The position numbers and the translations under genes were made by a program. 64,000 nt of DNA from contig JAUIRK010000931.1 of NCBI GenBank assembly GCA_030549495.1, positions 62,001-126,000 on the forward strand. The letters run 5' to 3'. Source of the stretch: Nectonema munidae (lineage: Eukaryota > Nematomorpha > Nectonematoida > Nectonematidae). The notes beneath the pieces were generated by a model, which was given only the letters and a program-made list of their open reading frames with translations, ran no database searches and had not been told where the DNA came from. The number at the start of each line of letters is the position of its first letter. The stretch's first letter is position 1. This document shows positions 24,375 through 34,065 of this stretch, one piece after another.

Positions 24375-24910
24375 CAGAGGCGTAGCTAGTAGGGGGCGCC
24401 AGAGGCGGTCCGCCCCGGGCGGCATTTTGTCCTAAGGTCATTTGTTAAAATATTCCATTTAATTTTTAGTTTAAATTTTCTGTTCAATTTAATCGATTCC
24501 AGTTTTTTGTGACTGTTTTAATTTTAGTGGAGGGGGTCAAAAAGGCACTCCCCCCACGTCACTGATAGGGTTAAGGGGTCCAAATTTTAGTGTAAAAGTT
24601 GCAATCAAATCAGCTCTTTTTTGGCTTACAACGATTTATCTATTAATAAAAAAAATGTAAAAATTTATTATTAGAGGAAAAATTGTCATTCAAGCTTAGT
24701 TCTAATATACATTAATAAGTAGAAAATAAACATTGTTTTAATAATATTTTTGTAATATAAGCTTTTTTGAGAATTTGATACTACAATCAAGTCTTCGCCT
24801 GACCGTTAGCGTACGGACTTGAATTTTTGGAGGCTTTTGAAACTCAGCGTCATAAAGGGCGGCAGATTTTACAACCGCCCCGGGCGGCAAAAGTGTTAGC
24901 TACGCCTCTG
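24375..24910. mobile_element. 536-bp hAT MITE with perfect target duplication
   Basis: The perfect 14-bp inverted ends CAGAGGCGTAGCTA lie at both tips. The flanking 8-mers AGCCGGAG at 24367-24374 and 24911-24918 are identical, the length expected for hAT. Just inside each end is a CCGCCCCGGGCGGC palindrome. There is no coding capacity. The target itself (GGAGCCGGAGCC) looks like part of an older GGAGTCGGAGTC-type repeat. Confidence 0.9.
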
Positions 24911-24918
24911 AGCCGGAG

Positions 24919-26242
24919 CCTGTACTACCAGTTTGAATACAATGACTCAGGTATGTAAGGTGGAGCAACGGCTTGAATATACTATGGCCCCGAAGCCTAG
25001 CATATTCCCACCTACTAATAATCACATCACATATGCTCAATCGATACACGTTTCATCGACATAAAGAAACTCTATTTAACGTCATTTGTTCCCGAATCCG
25101 CTGGGTAACACGTGCCTCATACACACTTATATGTGTCACTTTTTTATTAGCATTTCTTGACCGGATGGCATCAGATCAGGTACTTCGGAAATTTGACCGA
25201 GACCTTTGGGATGAAATCCCTGGGGTCTAACCACCATGCCATTCGTAAACAAATTTTGCGTCTTCTTTACTATTCCAATAGGAAATGATGCGCCCAATAG
25301 ATGCTTTATTGAAGATATCAAAGAATACAGCTATTTTGTCGAATAAAGTAATTTTGGAAGGAAATGTAAATGATACATGTAACAAGGTATTTATTTCCAT
25401 TGAAATCAATTTCCTGAAATAAGCAAATAATCCTGATATTTGTTTGCTAGTTTATATAACTATGTTAGAGATTTTGGTTTTCGAAAATTTTTATATCTGG
25501 GATTTTGGGTTTAGGAGATTTTGGTTCGGGGATTTTGACTAGGAACGCTAGATTTTCATAAATTGTTTATTTTTGTTAACTTTTCTTATTGATTTCGATA
25601 TGAAAATTTAGGCGTTTTGAAGTGGGCTTGTGTGCAGTTATTACAATTTAAAATTGTTCAATAGACAGTTTTAAAAAATGTTTTTTGTTTAAGAAATATA
25701 AATAGCAAGGGGTTAGTTTTTGCTAACAAAAAACGAAACTGATAAGGTAAATTTAATTCACACAGTTAGTTAGGGTAGAGTAAAGTAGTAATTAAAAGAA
25801 ACGGGATTATTTTATGTTATAAATAATAATAAACATGTTAAAGAAGAAGCTTGCATATTATAAAAAGGATAACCTTGAATATGACAAATTTAATTACGAT
25901 TTCGCTATAAAATATATGCATAACCTTTTGAAATAAGGTTGAATGTTGTATGCATCTAGGTGGTCATTATAATTTTTATGCAAGGTGGTGGTAAAGCACA
26001 ATTTTTTAATCCCTTATTTCTTTAATGTTTTCAAAAAATAAAAATAGAATAACATTTTATTTGATGTTTAGAGAGTAATATGTATTCGAATAAAATTATA
26101 CAAAGGAAATTAAGAAACCGTCATTATTAAAATTATTATTAAAAAGTTTTGTATATTCAAATATAATATAAAATGAAGGAAGCATACATTATGCTTAACA
26201 TTAAACGAAGGTATGGTATATTTCATGTTTCAAAAAAATCAC
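24919..26242. other. upstream flank of the carbonic anhydrase gene
   Basis: From 24960 to 25420 base composition is more balanced than elsewhere, with overlapping open frames on both strands (24973-25230 on +; 25136-25321 and 25227-25409 on -). None shows a recognisable domain. From 25430 on it is AT-rich with no supported feature. Confidence 0.3.
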
Positions 26243-26250
26243 TATATAAA
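26243..26250 (+). promoter_or_regulatory. TATA-box candidate
   Basis: TATATAAA lies about 285 bp before the carbonic anhydrase ATG. A transcript starting about 30 bp downstream would contain several upstream ATGs unless spliced. A possible acceptor (TTTTTGTTTAG, ending at 26520) just before the ATG would allow a non-coding first exon. In DNA this AT-rich, chance matches are common. Confidence 0.25.
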
Positions 26251-26533
26251 ACTCATTTTTATAGAATAGCATGGTGCAAATTAGAATTTTTTTATAGTTT
26301 TGGCTCTAATGAACGATAGCTATAATAATGTTTTGAAATTTAAACACAATGTTGTATTATATATTTGAGGAACATATTTTAAATTTTGTGAAATTTTAAT
26401 AACCACAAATTATTTAAATTTGGCATCTTTGCAAATCTCTGAGCCATATATAATAAATTTGGAGCTTTTTCGAAGTTCTAATATAAGTGATTATTAATAA
26501 AATACTATTTTTGTTTAGTTCATATAATAAAGT

Positions 26534-27346
26534 ATGTGGGGATACGATTCAAATAATGGACCTGATAAATGGTATAAAGATTATCCGTTTGCTAGCGGCT
26601 CTAATCAATCGCCAATTAACTTAGAACCTAATGATGCTATATACGAAAAGGGCTTGAATAGCATACCACTAAAGTTGGAATATGAGATACACGATGCAGA
26701 AATCATATTGCAGCCTTTAAATGTTAAAATTGTGCCTAAAGAAGAACATAATTTAAACATATCCGGTGGCCCACTTGCCAAAAGTACCATTTATCGTTTA
26801 GATCATATCCACTTTCATTGGGGAAGTGGTTTGAATCCTGGGTCTGAACATACAATTAGTTCTAAACGCTTCCACGTGGAACTGCATGCTGTTCACTGGA
26901 ATCAAACTTTGTATTCGTCTTTAAGTGAAGCAATAGCTTCAAACTCGCCTCTTGCTCTTTCCGTTATTGGTGTGATGATAGAAGGTTGTTCCTCTGAGTC
27001 GCATGAACAATCAGCTTCTTTTAAAAGAATTTTAGACAAGATTAAAGAAATGTCAGAAAGTAAAGAACAGACTAAATTTCAAATCCTTTCCTTCGATTTT
27101 TCAAGTCTCTTTCCTACTTTCAAAAATTATTATACTTACTCTGGTTCATTAACAACTCCGCCTTGCTCAGAAATTGTTACATGGATTATCTTGGACCAAA
27201 TTTTGTCTATTGACTCTTTTGACTGCTCTGCATTCTTAAAATTGAAGAGGGAAAATGATGGAAAGTTTATTTTAAATAACTTTCGCCCAATCCAATCCTT
27301 AAATCAGCGCATTGTGCTCAAGTCTTTCATACAAACTCTTAATTGA
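26534..27346 (+). CDS. alpha-carbonic anhydrase, single exon
   Basis: A complete 270-aa protein with the length and order of a cytosolic alpha-carbonic anhydrase (CO2 + water to bicarbonate + proton, zinc enzyme). It begins MWGYDSNNGPDKW, matching the N-terminal W-G-Y motif, and has no signal peptide or C-terminal anchor, so it is probably cytosolic. The zinc ligands are present: His93 and His95 in HIHFHWG and His118 in ELHAVHW. The gatekeepers Glu105 (GSEHT) and Thr207 (SLTTPPC) are also present. The proton-shuttle histidine (His64 of human CA II) is absent; the aligned position is about Pro61 or Gln60. Such forms are usually slower or catalytically altered. The gene has no intron in its coding region, unlike most animal homologues, so it could be an old retrocopy or a member of an intron-poor subfamily. 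Start choice: first ATG of the frame, directly before the conserved N-terminus. Confidence 0.95.
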   Translation: MWGYDSNNGPDKWYKDYPFASGSNQSPINLEPNDAIYEKGLNSIPLKLEYEIHDAEIILQPLNVKIVPKEEHNLNISGGPLAKSTIYRLDHIHFHWGSGLNPGSEHTISSKRFHVELHAVHWNQTLYSSLSEAIASNSPLALSVIGVMIEGCSSESHEQSASFKRILDKIKEMSESKEQTKFQILSFDFSSLFPTFKNYYTYSGSLTTPPCSEIVTWIILDQILSIDSFDCSAFLKLKRENDGKFILNNFRPIQSLNQRIVLKSFIQTLN

Positions 27347-27377
27347 GTAAATTCACTGCTTTCTTCCGTTTCATAGA

Positions 27378-27383
27378 AATAAA
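27378..27383 (+). promoter_or_regulatory. poly(A) signal of the carbonic anhydrase
   Basis: AATAAA lies 32 bp after the stop codon, a normal distance for a short 3' UTR. Confidence 0.6.
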
Positions 27384-27550
27384 TTTTTTCATTTTTCTAA
27401 ATCAATTCTATATTATCAGTAGTGATGATATATCAGAATATATACATACATGTGTTGTTTTAAAACTTTGTATATCTTATTATTTGCTTTTAGGGGACAT
27501 ACATACTACGAAACGCGAAATTATTAAAATTTTAGCATGCCACTTACCTC

Positions 27551-28018
27551 TCAAACAAACTCTTGTCTGATATCACCCTCAATTGACTCCCTTAGTTTCC
27601 CATCCCCTTTGATTCTTTCCTTTCTCCTTGATTGCAATTTAATTTCTGAAAACCCTCCAATTAAGTTTAGGCAATAAAAATCAGCTGACATTCCTAATTG
27701 AAATGTTTTATTTATAATACTCTCAACACCATTTCTTTGCCAGATACGATTTAAAAAATTCATTCGATCTTTTAAACTATCCTCATGAAGAAATGGACCT
27801 CGTAAAACAATTTTTTATCGCAAAAAAATATTTCTAAAATTATTTTCCGATTGATCTTCCTTTTTGAAAACCTCCCTCCCCCACTTGTAACTTTTCGGAA
27901 CTACATTGAACAAATCTTTCTTTATGGCATTATGTAATTTATGTATATCCCCTTTTTTATCACCTCTTTCTAGCCACTCATCTGCAGGTGTGTAACTACA
28001 GAGTCCAAAGTCTCCCAT
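27551..28018 (-). CDS. unrecognised coding region, convergent with the carbonic anhydrase
   Basis: Two open pieces (28018-27815 and 27763-27551, minus strand) lie in the same frame with a single stop between them, and the sequence in between also reads as plausible protein. The encoded sequence is hydrophilic, with Trp and Tyr in a normal-looking distribution (LFNVVPKSYKWGREVF; MNFLNRIWQRNGVES), unlike the low-complexity ORFs around it. A splice-acceptor-like TTTAG stands directly before the first ATG, and a strong donor (AG/GTAAGT) follows the end of the second piece. The family is not recognised. It may be an exon or two of a host gene with a short unrecognised intron, or a recently decayed gene or transposon. 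Confidence 0.35.
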
Positions 28019-28479
28019 CTAAACTCTTTTCCCTAGAAACGTTCTTTCAGTGTTTAACGATATAATATCATATCTCAAAAGCCAGTATTTATTGCCTTAT
28101 GAACAAAATTTGGTCTAGATTTTAGATCCCTTATTTAAATATTTCACCTAGGGAGCGTTTGCAAATAACGTCACCAATTTCCAGCCATTTTTGACCTCTT
28201 TTTTTCAATATCTGATATTTGTCCTTAAAAAAATAATTTTTTTTTTATTGTTGAGCAATATGGAAATTACAGTGATTTTTAGTCTTATATATGAAAGATC
28301 CTAAATGTTATAATCAGGGCGAGGAAAAATTGACCCAAAAAATTGGAAAAAATAACTTACTAAGAGAAAAAATTGACTTTATTGACTTTTTAAAGTTTCA
28401 TTGAATTGAACAACTATGAACACTTTAGAGAAAGTATTGAAAATTATTTCAAAGAATCTATGACTTTGTAATACAACAA

Positions 28480-28984
28480 TATATAATTAATGACATTTTC
28501 TGATTTAAAATTCGATCATTTTCTGGCAGTTTTTCTAGTTTAGAAAAAGATCTATCTACTTCTAAAGTTAAAACTTGATAATTTTGTAATTTGGGATAAG
28601 TACTGCGAGAGATTTGAGAGTTTTCCATATTCATGATTTTATTGATTTCATTTTATTTGAATCTATTTTCAAGATAACTTTTAACGCCACATTCGTCTTA
28701 AATGAAATAATGTTGAAACAAGTGAAGGCATCTTCGACTGAAAAAGTCTCTATGTTGACGTTTTCCTACTAAATCAATGAATCGTGAATATTCTCAAATT
28801 ATTATTGTTAGCAAGTTTTGACACAGATTTTCTTTTTTTTAACAATTTCTTGATATTTGGCAATAAAATTCCATCATCTTCATCATTAATTTCTTCAATG
28901 CTGGAAGATTTTAATGAAAATATTTTGCTACTTGCAACAAATTTGTCAATTTCGTTACAATTGGAACTGAAGTGTTGCCGATAG
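28480..28984 (-). pseudogene. hAT transposase, C-terminal part
   Basis: Minus strand. An acidic linker (SSSIEEINDEDDGI at about 28915-28870) is followed after frame changes by YQVLTLEVDRSFSKLEKLP and NDRILNQKMSLII at about 28585-28490. The latter is the hAT dimerisation motif (VERSFSxhKxxLxxNR pattern), close to the end of the protein. The frame closes with a stop at about 28460. The N-terminal part is at 33102-33314, 4 kb away across the insertion. Confidence 0.6.
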
Positions 28985-29723
28985 GTTTGAAAAAAGAACG
29001 TCTTTTTCTATTACTAATTTTGAATGATTTAATGCCGGTAATCTACAATTTTTCGCTTACCACACTGTTTTGAGGCAACACCATTACCACCATAATGGGG
29101 TAAAAAGCCCATATTCAAAATAAATTGTTTTTAAGCATGGTCTAGAATTTTAGTGCCACAATTTTACTTTATATCAGCCTATAATTGTCCTTATAGACTA
29201 CACTTGATGAATTATCACATTTAAGAAAAAAAGGTAAAATTCGAAAAAACACATTTTTTTGTGTTTAAAAAACCCTAAAAAAATTGAGCGCCATCTATTT
29301 TAATTTTTTATTTCTAATGCTACAAAGTTTAAAATCCAACTATTTTATGAACAAAAGAATAAAATTGATTAAATATATTATAAAAAAATTTATTTATGGA
29401 AAAACACGAAATGTAAGTCACTATGAACTCAGCAATGACATGTTATATGCTCTATGAACAGAAGAGAACAGCTGTGCAAAGTGCATAATTTATATCTTTC
29501 TCCCAGCACCAAAAACCTCGAATAACGACCACTAAAGATATCGATCAACTCGTTGTGACGCAAATCTTGCATCATCGTAATTATCAAGATGTGGGAAATC
29601 CTTGGAAAGAATAAACAATCAGATAAATCTATCTACAGTTTCTCATTGCACGGTTATTGATTTTCATACGCAAAGAGTTATTGTTCTGTTTCACTACATC
29701 TGCTAACTTCAACTATACAAAAT

Positions 29724-31489
29724 ATGAGTTCTTCATCTTCCTTTACTGAATCCAACGAAGAGGAGCTTTCTGAATGCTCTGAAGATATAGCTTCTGATAT
29801 TTTTCAAAGTTCAGAAGAGTTTGAAGTTGAAAGTTTTGATAACTCTGATGATGATTTAGAAAATCGGGATGAAATCATGATGATGATAGCCTTTTGGCTC
29901 CAGATGGAACTGAATTTACGTGGACCCCTCTAAACCCTGTTATTGGCCCTAATTTGAGCCGTAACAGACGTAATCTTTCATCTAGGCCATTTGGACCTTC
30001 AAATGAAGCAGTGGGAATGAGAAATGAATTTGACATCTTCAAGCTTTTTTTTGATGTTAATCTTATGAGTTATATAGTTGATATGACTAGAAAAAAAGCT
30101 GCAGAAAACTACAGGTAATTCCTTTTGAAAAATTTTCACGTAAAATTTTTACTTATTTTTATTAGTAATGCCAATTGCAAGTGGGAAGAACTAAAGAGCT
30201 GCTACGAAAGATTTGAAATTTCCGATCTTTTTGATTACTTTGGTTGTATCCTTCATATAGGCCAAAATTAAGACCAAAAAATTATCACGCGTCAGTTATT
30301 TTCAAAAACTGGCGATCCCTTCCTTACAGCAGCAATTGGCAGGCGTATGTTTATGTTTATTCACATTTTCATTAGGTTTGACGACAGAACTCTTCCCAAC
30401 GACAAAATATCACCAATAAGATACCTACATGATAGTTTTTTTCATAAGTGCCATAGATTTTGGACACCACTTGACTCCGTCACAATTGACGAGCAATTAA
30501 TCAAATTTAGAGGTGGTTCGCCTGTAAAGGTTTATGATAAAATAAAACCAGGCCACTATGGATTGAAAATGTTCCATTTGAACGATTCTAAAACTTTCTA
30601 TGTAATGAAGCCTGAGCTTTACGTTACTGGTCTAACGGATAAAAACTACTCCAGTCTTCAAGTTTGTAAGCGATTGATTTCACAGTGTCAGTTGCCTGAA
30701 GGCTGTGGAATATATTTAGATCGCTTCTTCACATCACACGAATTAGCAGAGTGGTCTCTTGGACTACACTTGACTATTTGCGGTACTGTCAATCCAAATC
30801 GTAGATTTGTACCGGCTTTACTCAAACCTAAGTATTTGAAAACTCTCAACTTACAAGAGACTGAGAGCAAGATAGTGTATAGTAGGTTTGCATCGCTTTC
30901 AATATACATACCATTGAAACATGCTAAAAAAAATTTCAAGCCTGTATACATTTTGTCTTCACAACACACAGGAAGTGTAACCATAACGAATAACAAAAGC
31001 AAACCAGAAACAATATTATGTTATAATGAAAATAAATGTGGTGTTGACCGTTTCAACCGAATGGCAAGGGAATATACCTGTTACAAACCGAGTAGGCGCT
31101 GGACTATGGCGATATTTACCAATTATATAGACATTGCAGCTTACAATTCATGGGTTATTTTCCAGCACAATTGCTCCGAAAAAGCTATCTCTACAAAAAA
31201 GGGAGGAAGAAAAGTTTTTTTGAAAAGCTTGTCCCTAAGCCTAGGCAGACAATCAATGCTAAATCGTTCACTTATTGCTCAAATTTCTTTGCCGATAAAG
31301 AGCGCTTTGTCTTACTTCGGATTTCCTGCACCTCCTGCAATCTCAGAAGCTCTTTCTCCAAGCAGAGGATATTGTTTTGTACCCGATTGCAAGCCAAGAA
31401 CGAGAGGTACGCGCAAGTGTGCTCGTTGCAAAAGATTTATTTGCAAAAAGCATTCTTTTTTAACTTGTCCTCTCTGCAACACTTCTTGA
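29724..31489 (+). CDS. piggyBac transposase, nearly intact, with one intron
   Basis: ATG at 29724 opens an acidic, serine-rich N-terminus. One frame change at about 29875 leads into a frame with DGTEFTWTPL and FFDVNLMSYIVD. A 51-bp intron (30115-30165, GT...AG) joins this to the KWEELKSCYERFEISDLF segment. One in-frame stop follows at about 30269, then a 380-residue open frame (30347-31489). In that frame the catalytic aspartates are Asp48 (VTIDEQL), Asp125 (YLDRFFTS) and Asp234 (GVDRFNRM), the three acids of the piggyBac DDD triad. The end is a Cys-rich RING/PHD-like tail (CARCKRFICKKH...CPLC), as in typical piggyBac proteins. Only two small lesions are seen, so the copy is young. Without experimental support the intron is a prediction. 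Confidence 0.8.
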
Positions 31490-31849
31490 ATATAACGCAT
31501 GATGTTTTTTTATTTTAATAAATTTCATTTAGCTTTGATTTTTTAAAGATTTTTTAAGCGCTGGATTTTATATGGTGAAAAATAAATTCATTCTATTTTT
31601 ATCATAATCATCATCCTCCTCCTTTTGATACAAAAGTAGTTGCTAAAATTATGATGAAATTTTTTTTTATAAATTTTGTTTTTATCTGAAATAATGAACG
31701 AGAGGTAAGTGCAGGAATTTTTGTTGATTGTATATTTTTTTCATTTTGAGAAATGGGACTTGAAAAACACATTGGAGTAAACAGCACAACAGTAGTAAGC
31801 GAAGCTTGCTCCGTCATTGTAGCATATTAAAGGTGATTTTGTCACATCA

Positions 31850-32115
31850 CATAAAAAACCTGAAAGCTTGATTTTATGTAATAAATACAAAAGTGGAGTT
31901 GATTATTTCAATAGAGTGCCTAGAGACTTCACTAATTACAAATACAGTAGAAGATGGACGGAAACCATTGAATTTTCAAGATATAGTGGTTAAAACTCAT
32001 CAGTCACTTTTAAGCACAGCTGTCCTAGCAATGCATTTCCTATACAGAAATGAGGTAAAAAAGTTTTTTTAAAAACTTCTTCACGGAAGCTTTGTTTTAT
32101 TTAAATGAACGTTTG
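31850..32115 (+). pseudogene. second piggyBac transposase 3' relic
   Basis: This region parallels residues 215-290 of the main transposase: KPESLILCNKYKSGVDYFNR, then YKYSRRWT, then FKHSCPS and GKKVFLKTS. It contains the third catalytic aspartate (GVDYFNR) but is broken by stops and clearly diverged from the neighbouring copy. The upstream half is absent. It is followed by AT-rich sequence up to the right end at 33105. Confidence 0.65.
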
Positions 32116-33101
32116 TGCTAATATTAATCAAATGTCAAGGCCAATCACAAGTTTCTTTTTTATTATAGGTTCCCTCTAGGATTCCCAACATTCAAAAGCA
32201 GTTCTTCAAGATGATACTGTTCAATTATTGAATTTCTTTTTAGAATGAGGGGTACTAGAAATTTTTTTTACTCTGAGTGAATCATTGTGCTCTAATTGTC
32301 ATTCAAGTATTATATTTGCTTTTTTTACTGTTCAGCCAGATTTTATCAAAAACAAGAATAGTATCGTTATTCTTATTTTCAGTTTTTTTTAACTTTTTGT
32401 TAGACTTATGTTCTTTTTTGTAATAAACTTTTTAAAATTAAATTTTTGTTTTGTGTTTTTTTTAGTGAAACTGATATTTTTGACATTTCAAAATCCATTT
32501 TCATTGAATTGAGTTTTATTTTAGGAAAATATACCAATATTGATTTGATTTTTTATCTTGCACTGTTCTTTTTTTTTTTGAAAATCTGATCACTTTTCAC
32601 GCTCATTTTTTTCCTTTCAGAAATTCTCTGTTTTTATAAATTGTGTTCTCAGTTCCTAAAAATTTATTTTTATATAGTTACTTGTAGATACAAATTATAT
32701 GAAAAAGGTATGAAATATGGAATCAGACGATAACTAAAAATTATCAAACCTAGATGGCGTTAAAATTTATCTTAAAACTGCGTTTTGTGATGGTTAGAAT
32801 GTTCTTAGACAATTATGAAGTAGGCACTTTTACTTATTATGCATGGAATTTCACTCATGCTCTTTTAAAATCGAAATTTAAAAATTTCAAAAAAAAAGAT
32901 TTTTTTGGTAGGCAGAAAAACCTCAAAAAAAAATGGAGTCTGTAAGATTAGGAATATTTTGAAATTGACATCTACTTATGCCTCACAAAATGAGACAAAA
33001 TTAAATAGTAATCATTTGGTACGTTATATATATTTTATTACAAGAAAAAACACATTGAAAATGCTGAATGGAGTAAAAAGCCTATGTGTGGTAAGCGAAG
33101 G

Positions 33102-33314
33102 TTAACTTTTAATGTAAACTTGTGTAAAAGATGTGAAAAACATGCAATGATAAAAAAGTTTTGGAATAAAATTCAATAACTTCTGCAGCGGGTATATCAT
33201 ATGTAACCGCGTTTGTAAACAAAAAAAATTTGTCTTACAAAAAACTTCTTCATGTTTAACCTCAGTCAGGCAAACTTTACAGTAAAACTTTTTATTAGAT
33301 GAAAAAAAGCCCAA
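33102..33314 (-). pseudogene. hAT transposase, N-terminal zinc-finger part
   Basis: The minus-strand frame begins MGFFSSNKKFYCKVCLTEV and contains a Cys-x2-Cys followed by QTRLH, consistent with the BED-type finger at the N-terminus of hAT transposases. It lies next to the right end of the hAT element and in the same orientation as the C-terminal piece at its left end. It is cut by the piggyBac right end at 33105. Confidence 0.45.
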
Positions 33315-33563
33315 CTATTGTGGGAGTGTTGATATAAAAAAGAAATCTTGTATGTATATCGCTTATAACAATTTTAGGAACATTGAATCAAAAAGTGTTA
33401 AATATAAAAATTGACTTTATTGACCTAAACTCGAAAAATTGACTTTAATTGACTTAACAATTTGAAATTAGTTCAAAAATTTTTAGACTAAACAAGTAAA
33501 GATCTTCAAAGAGTTTTTGCCAAACGGAAATAAAAGTTGACTTTTACTCGCCCTGGTTATAAT

Positions 33564-34063
33564 AAATTTCATATAATAAAAAAAATTCGCGAAATTTAAT
33601 TCCTTGCAAAAATTATTTACTTTACATTATTTTTAATAGATTTATGTGTTTGTGCTTATCTCATGAGATGCGCCTCTTCAACCGCTGAAAAAAGCGACTA
33701 AATAAGACAGAAAGTTTTTCTCAGAGTCCTAGAATAGTACCATCGTTCCATACACTACAACTAGTCTTCTATAAATTCGTCACCAAAGAGATCAGTCAAC
33801 TATATTCATAATCTAGCATCATTTTTAGCATAATACCTATAATTTATATCTTTCATATTATTACAAAAGAAAAGTTTTTTATAAGATATTAAAGTGTAAA
33901 TTGTTTGTAAATTATTATTAATCTCATTTGTGTAACGAACACATGTTTTTTCGTTATTGTTTTATCTTAATAAAAAAGTACGATAAGTACAAAAAAAATG
34001 AGAAAAATATTATAAATATAACTACATTAAAAATTAGGGTTGCACCGCATAGCGATATAGCCT
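33564..34063. other. no gene recognised
   Basis: AT-rich sequence between the hAT and Tigger elements. TTAGGGTTGCACCGCATAGCG just before the Tigger (about 34034-34054) may be a fragment of an older interrupted element. Confidence 0.3.
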
Positions 34064-34065
34064 TA

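Larger units (their letters stand above)
29053..33105 (+). mobile_element. piggyBac element(s) inside the hAT
   Basis: The right end reads, inward, TTAA CCTTCGCTTACCACAC (TTAA at 33102-33105). The left end has TTCGCTTACCACAC at about 29053, its TTAA no longer recognisable. TAGATGGCGTTAA-type subterminal motifs lie at 29284-29297 and 32751-32763. A second internal right end (GTAAGCGAAG) at about 31793 follows the main transposase, and then comes a second, more decayed transposase 3' region. The unit is therefore composite: one fairly young element joined to the remains of a related older one. Confidence 0.75.
28315..33555 (-). mobile_element. hAT element with perfect 8-bp target duplication, interrupted by piggyBac
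   Basis: The inverted ends are CAGGGCGAG at the left and its complement at the right. The flanking 8-mers GTTATAAT at 28307-28314 and 33556-33563 are identical. Transposase remnants lie on the minus strand at both sides of a large insertion: the N-terminal zinc-finger piece near the right end and the C-terminal dimerisation piece near the left end. The central part is replaced by piggyBac sequence (about 29053-33105). The intact target duplication shows that both ends were mobilised together, before or with the piggyBac inside. Confidence 0.85.

Noticed and set aside
31150-31518. 122-aa + strand ORF overlapping the piggyBac 3' end
   Set aside because: It is in another frame of the transposase, which shows the expected catalytic and Cys-rich motifs.
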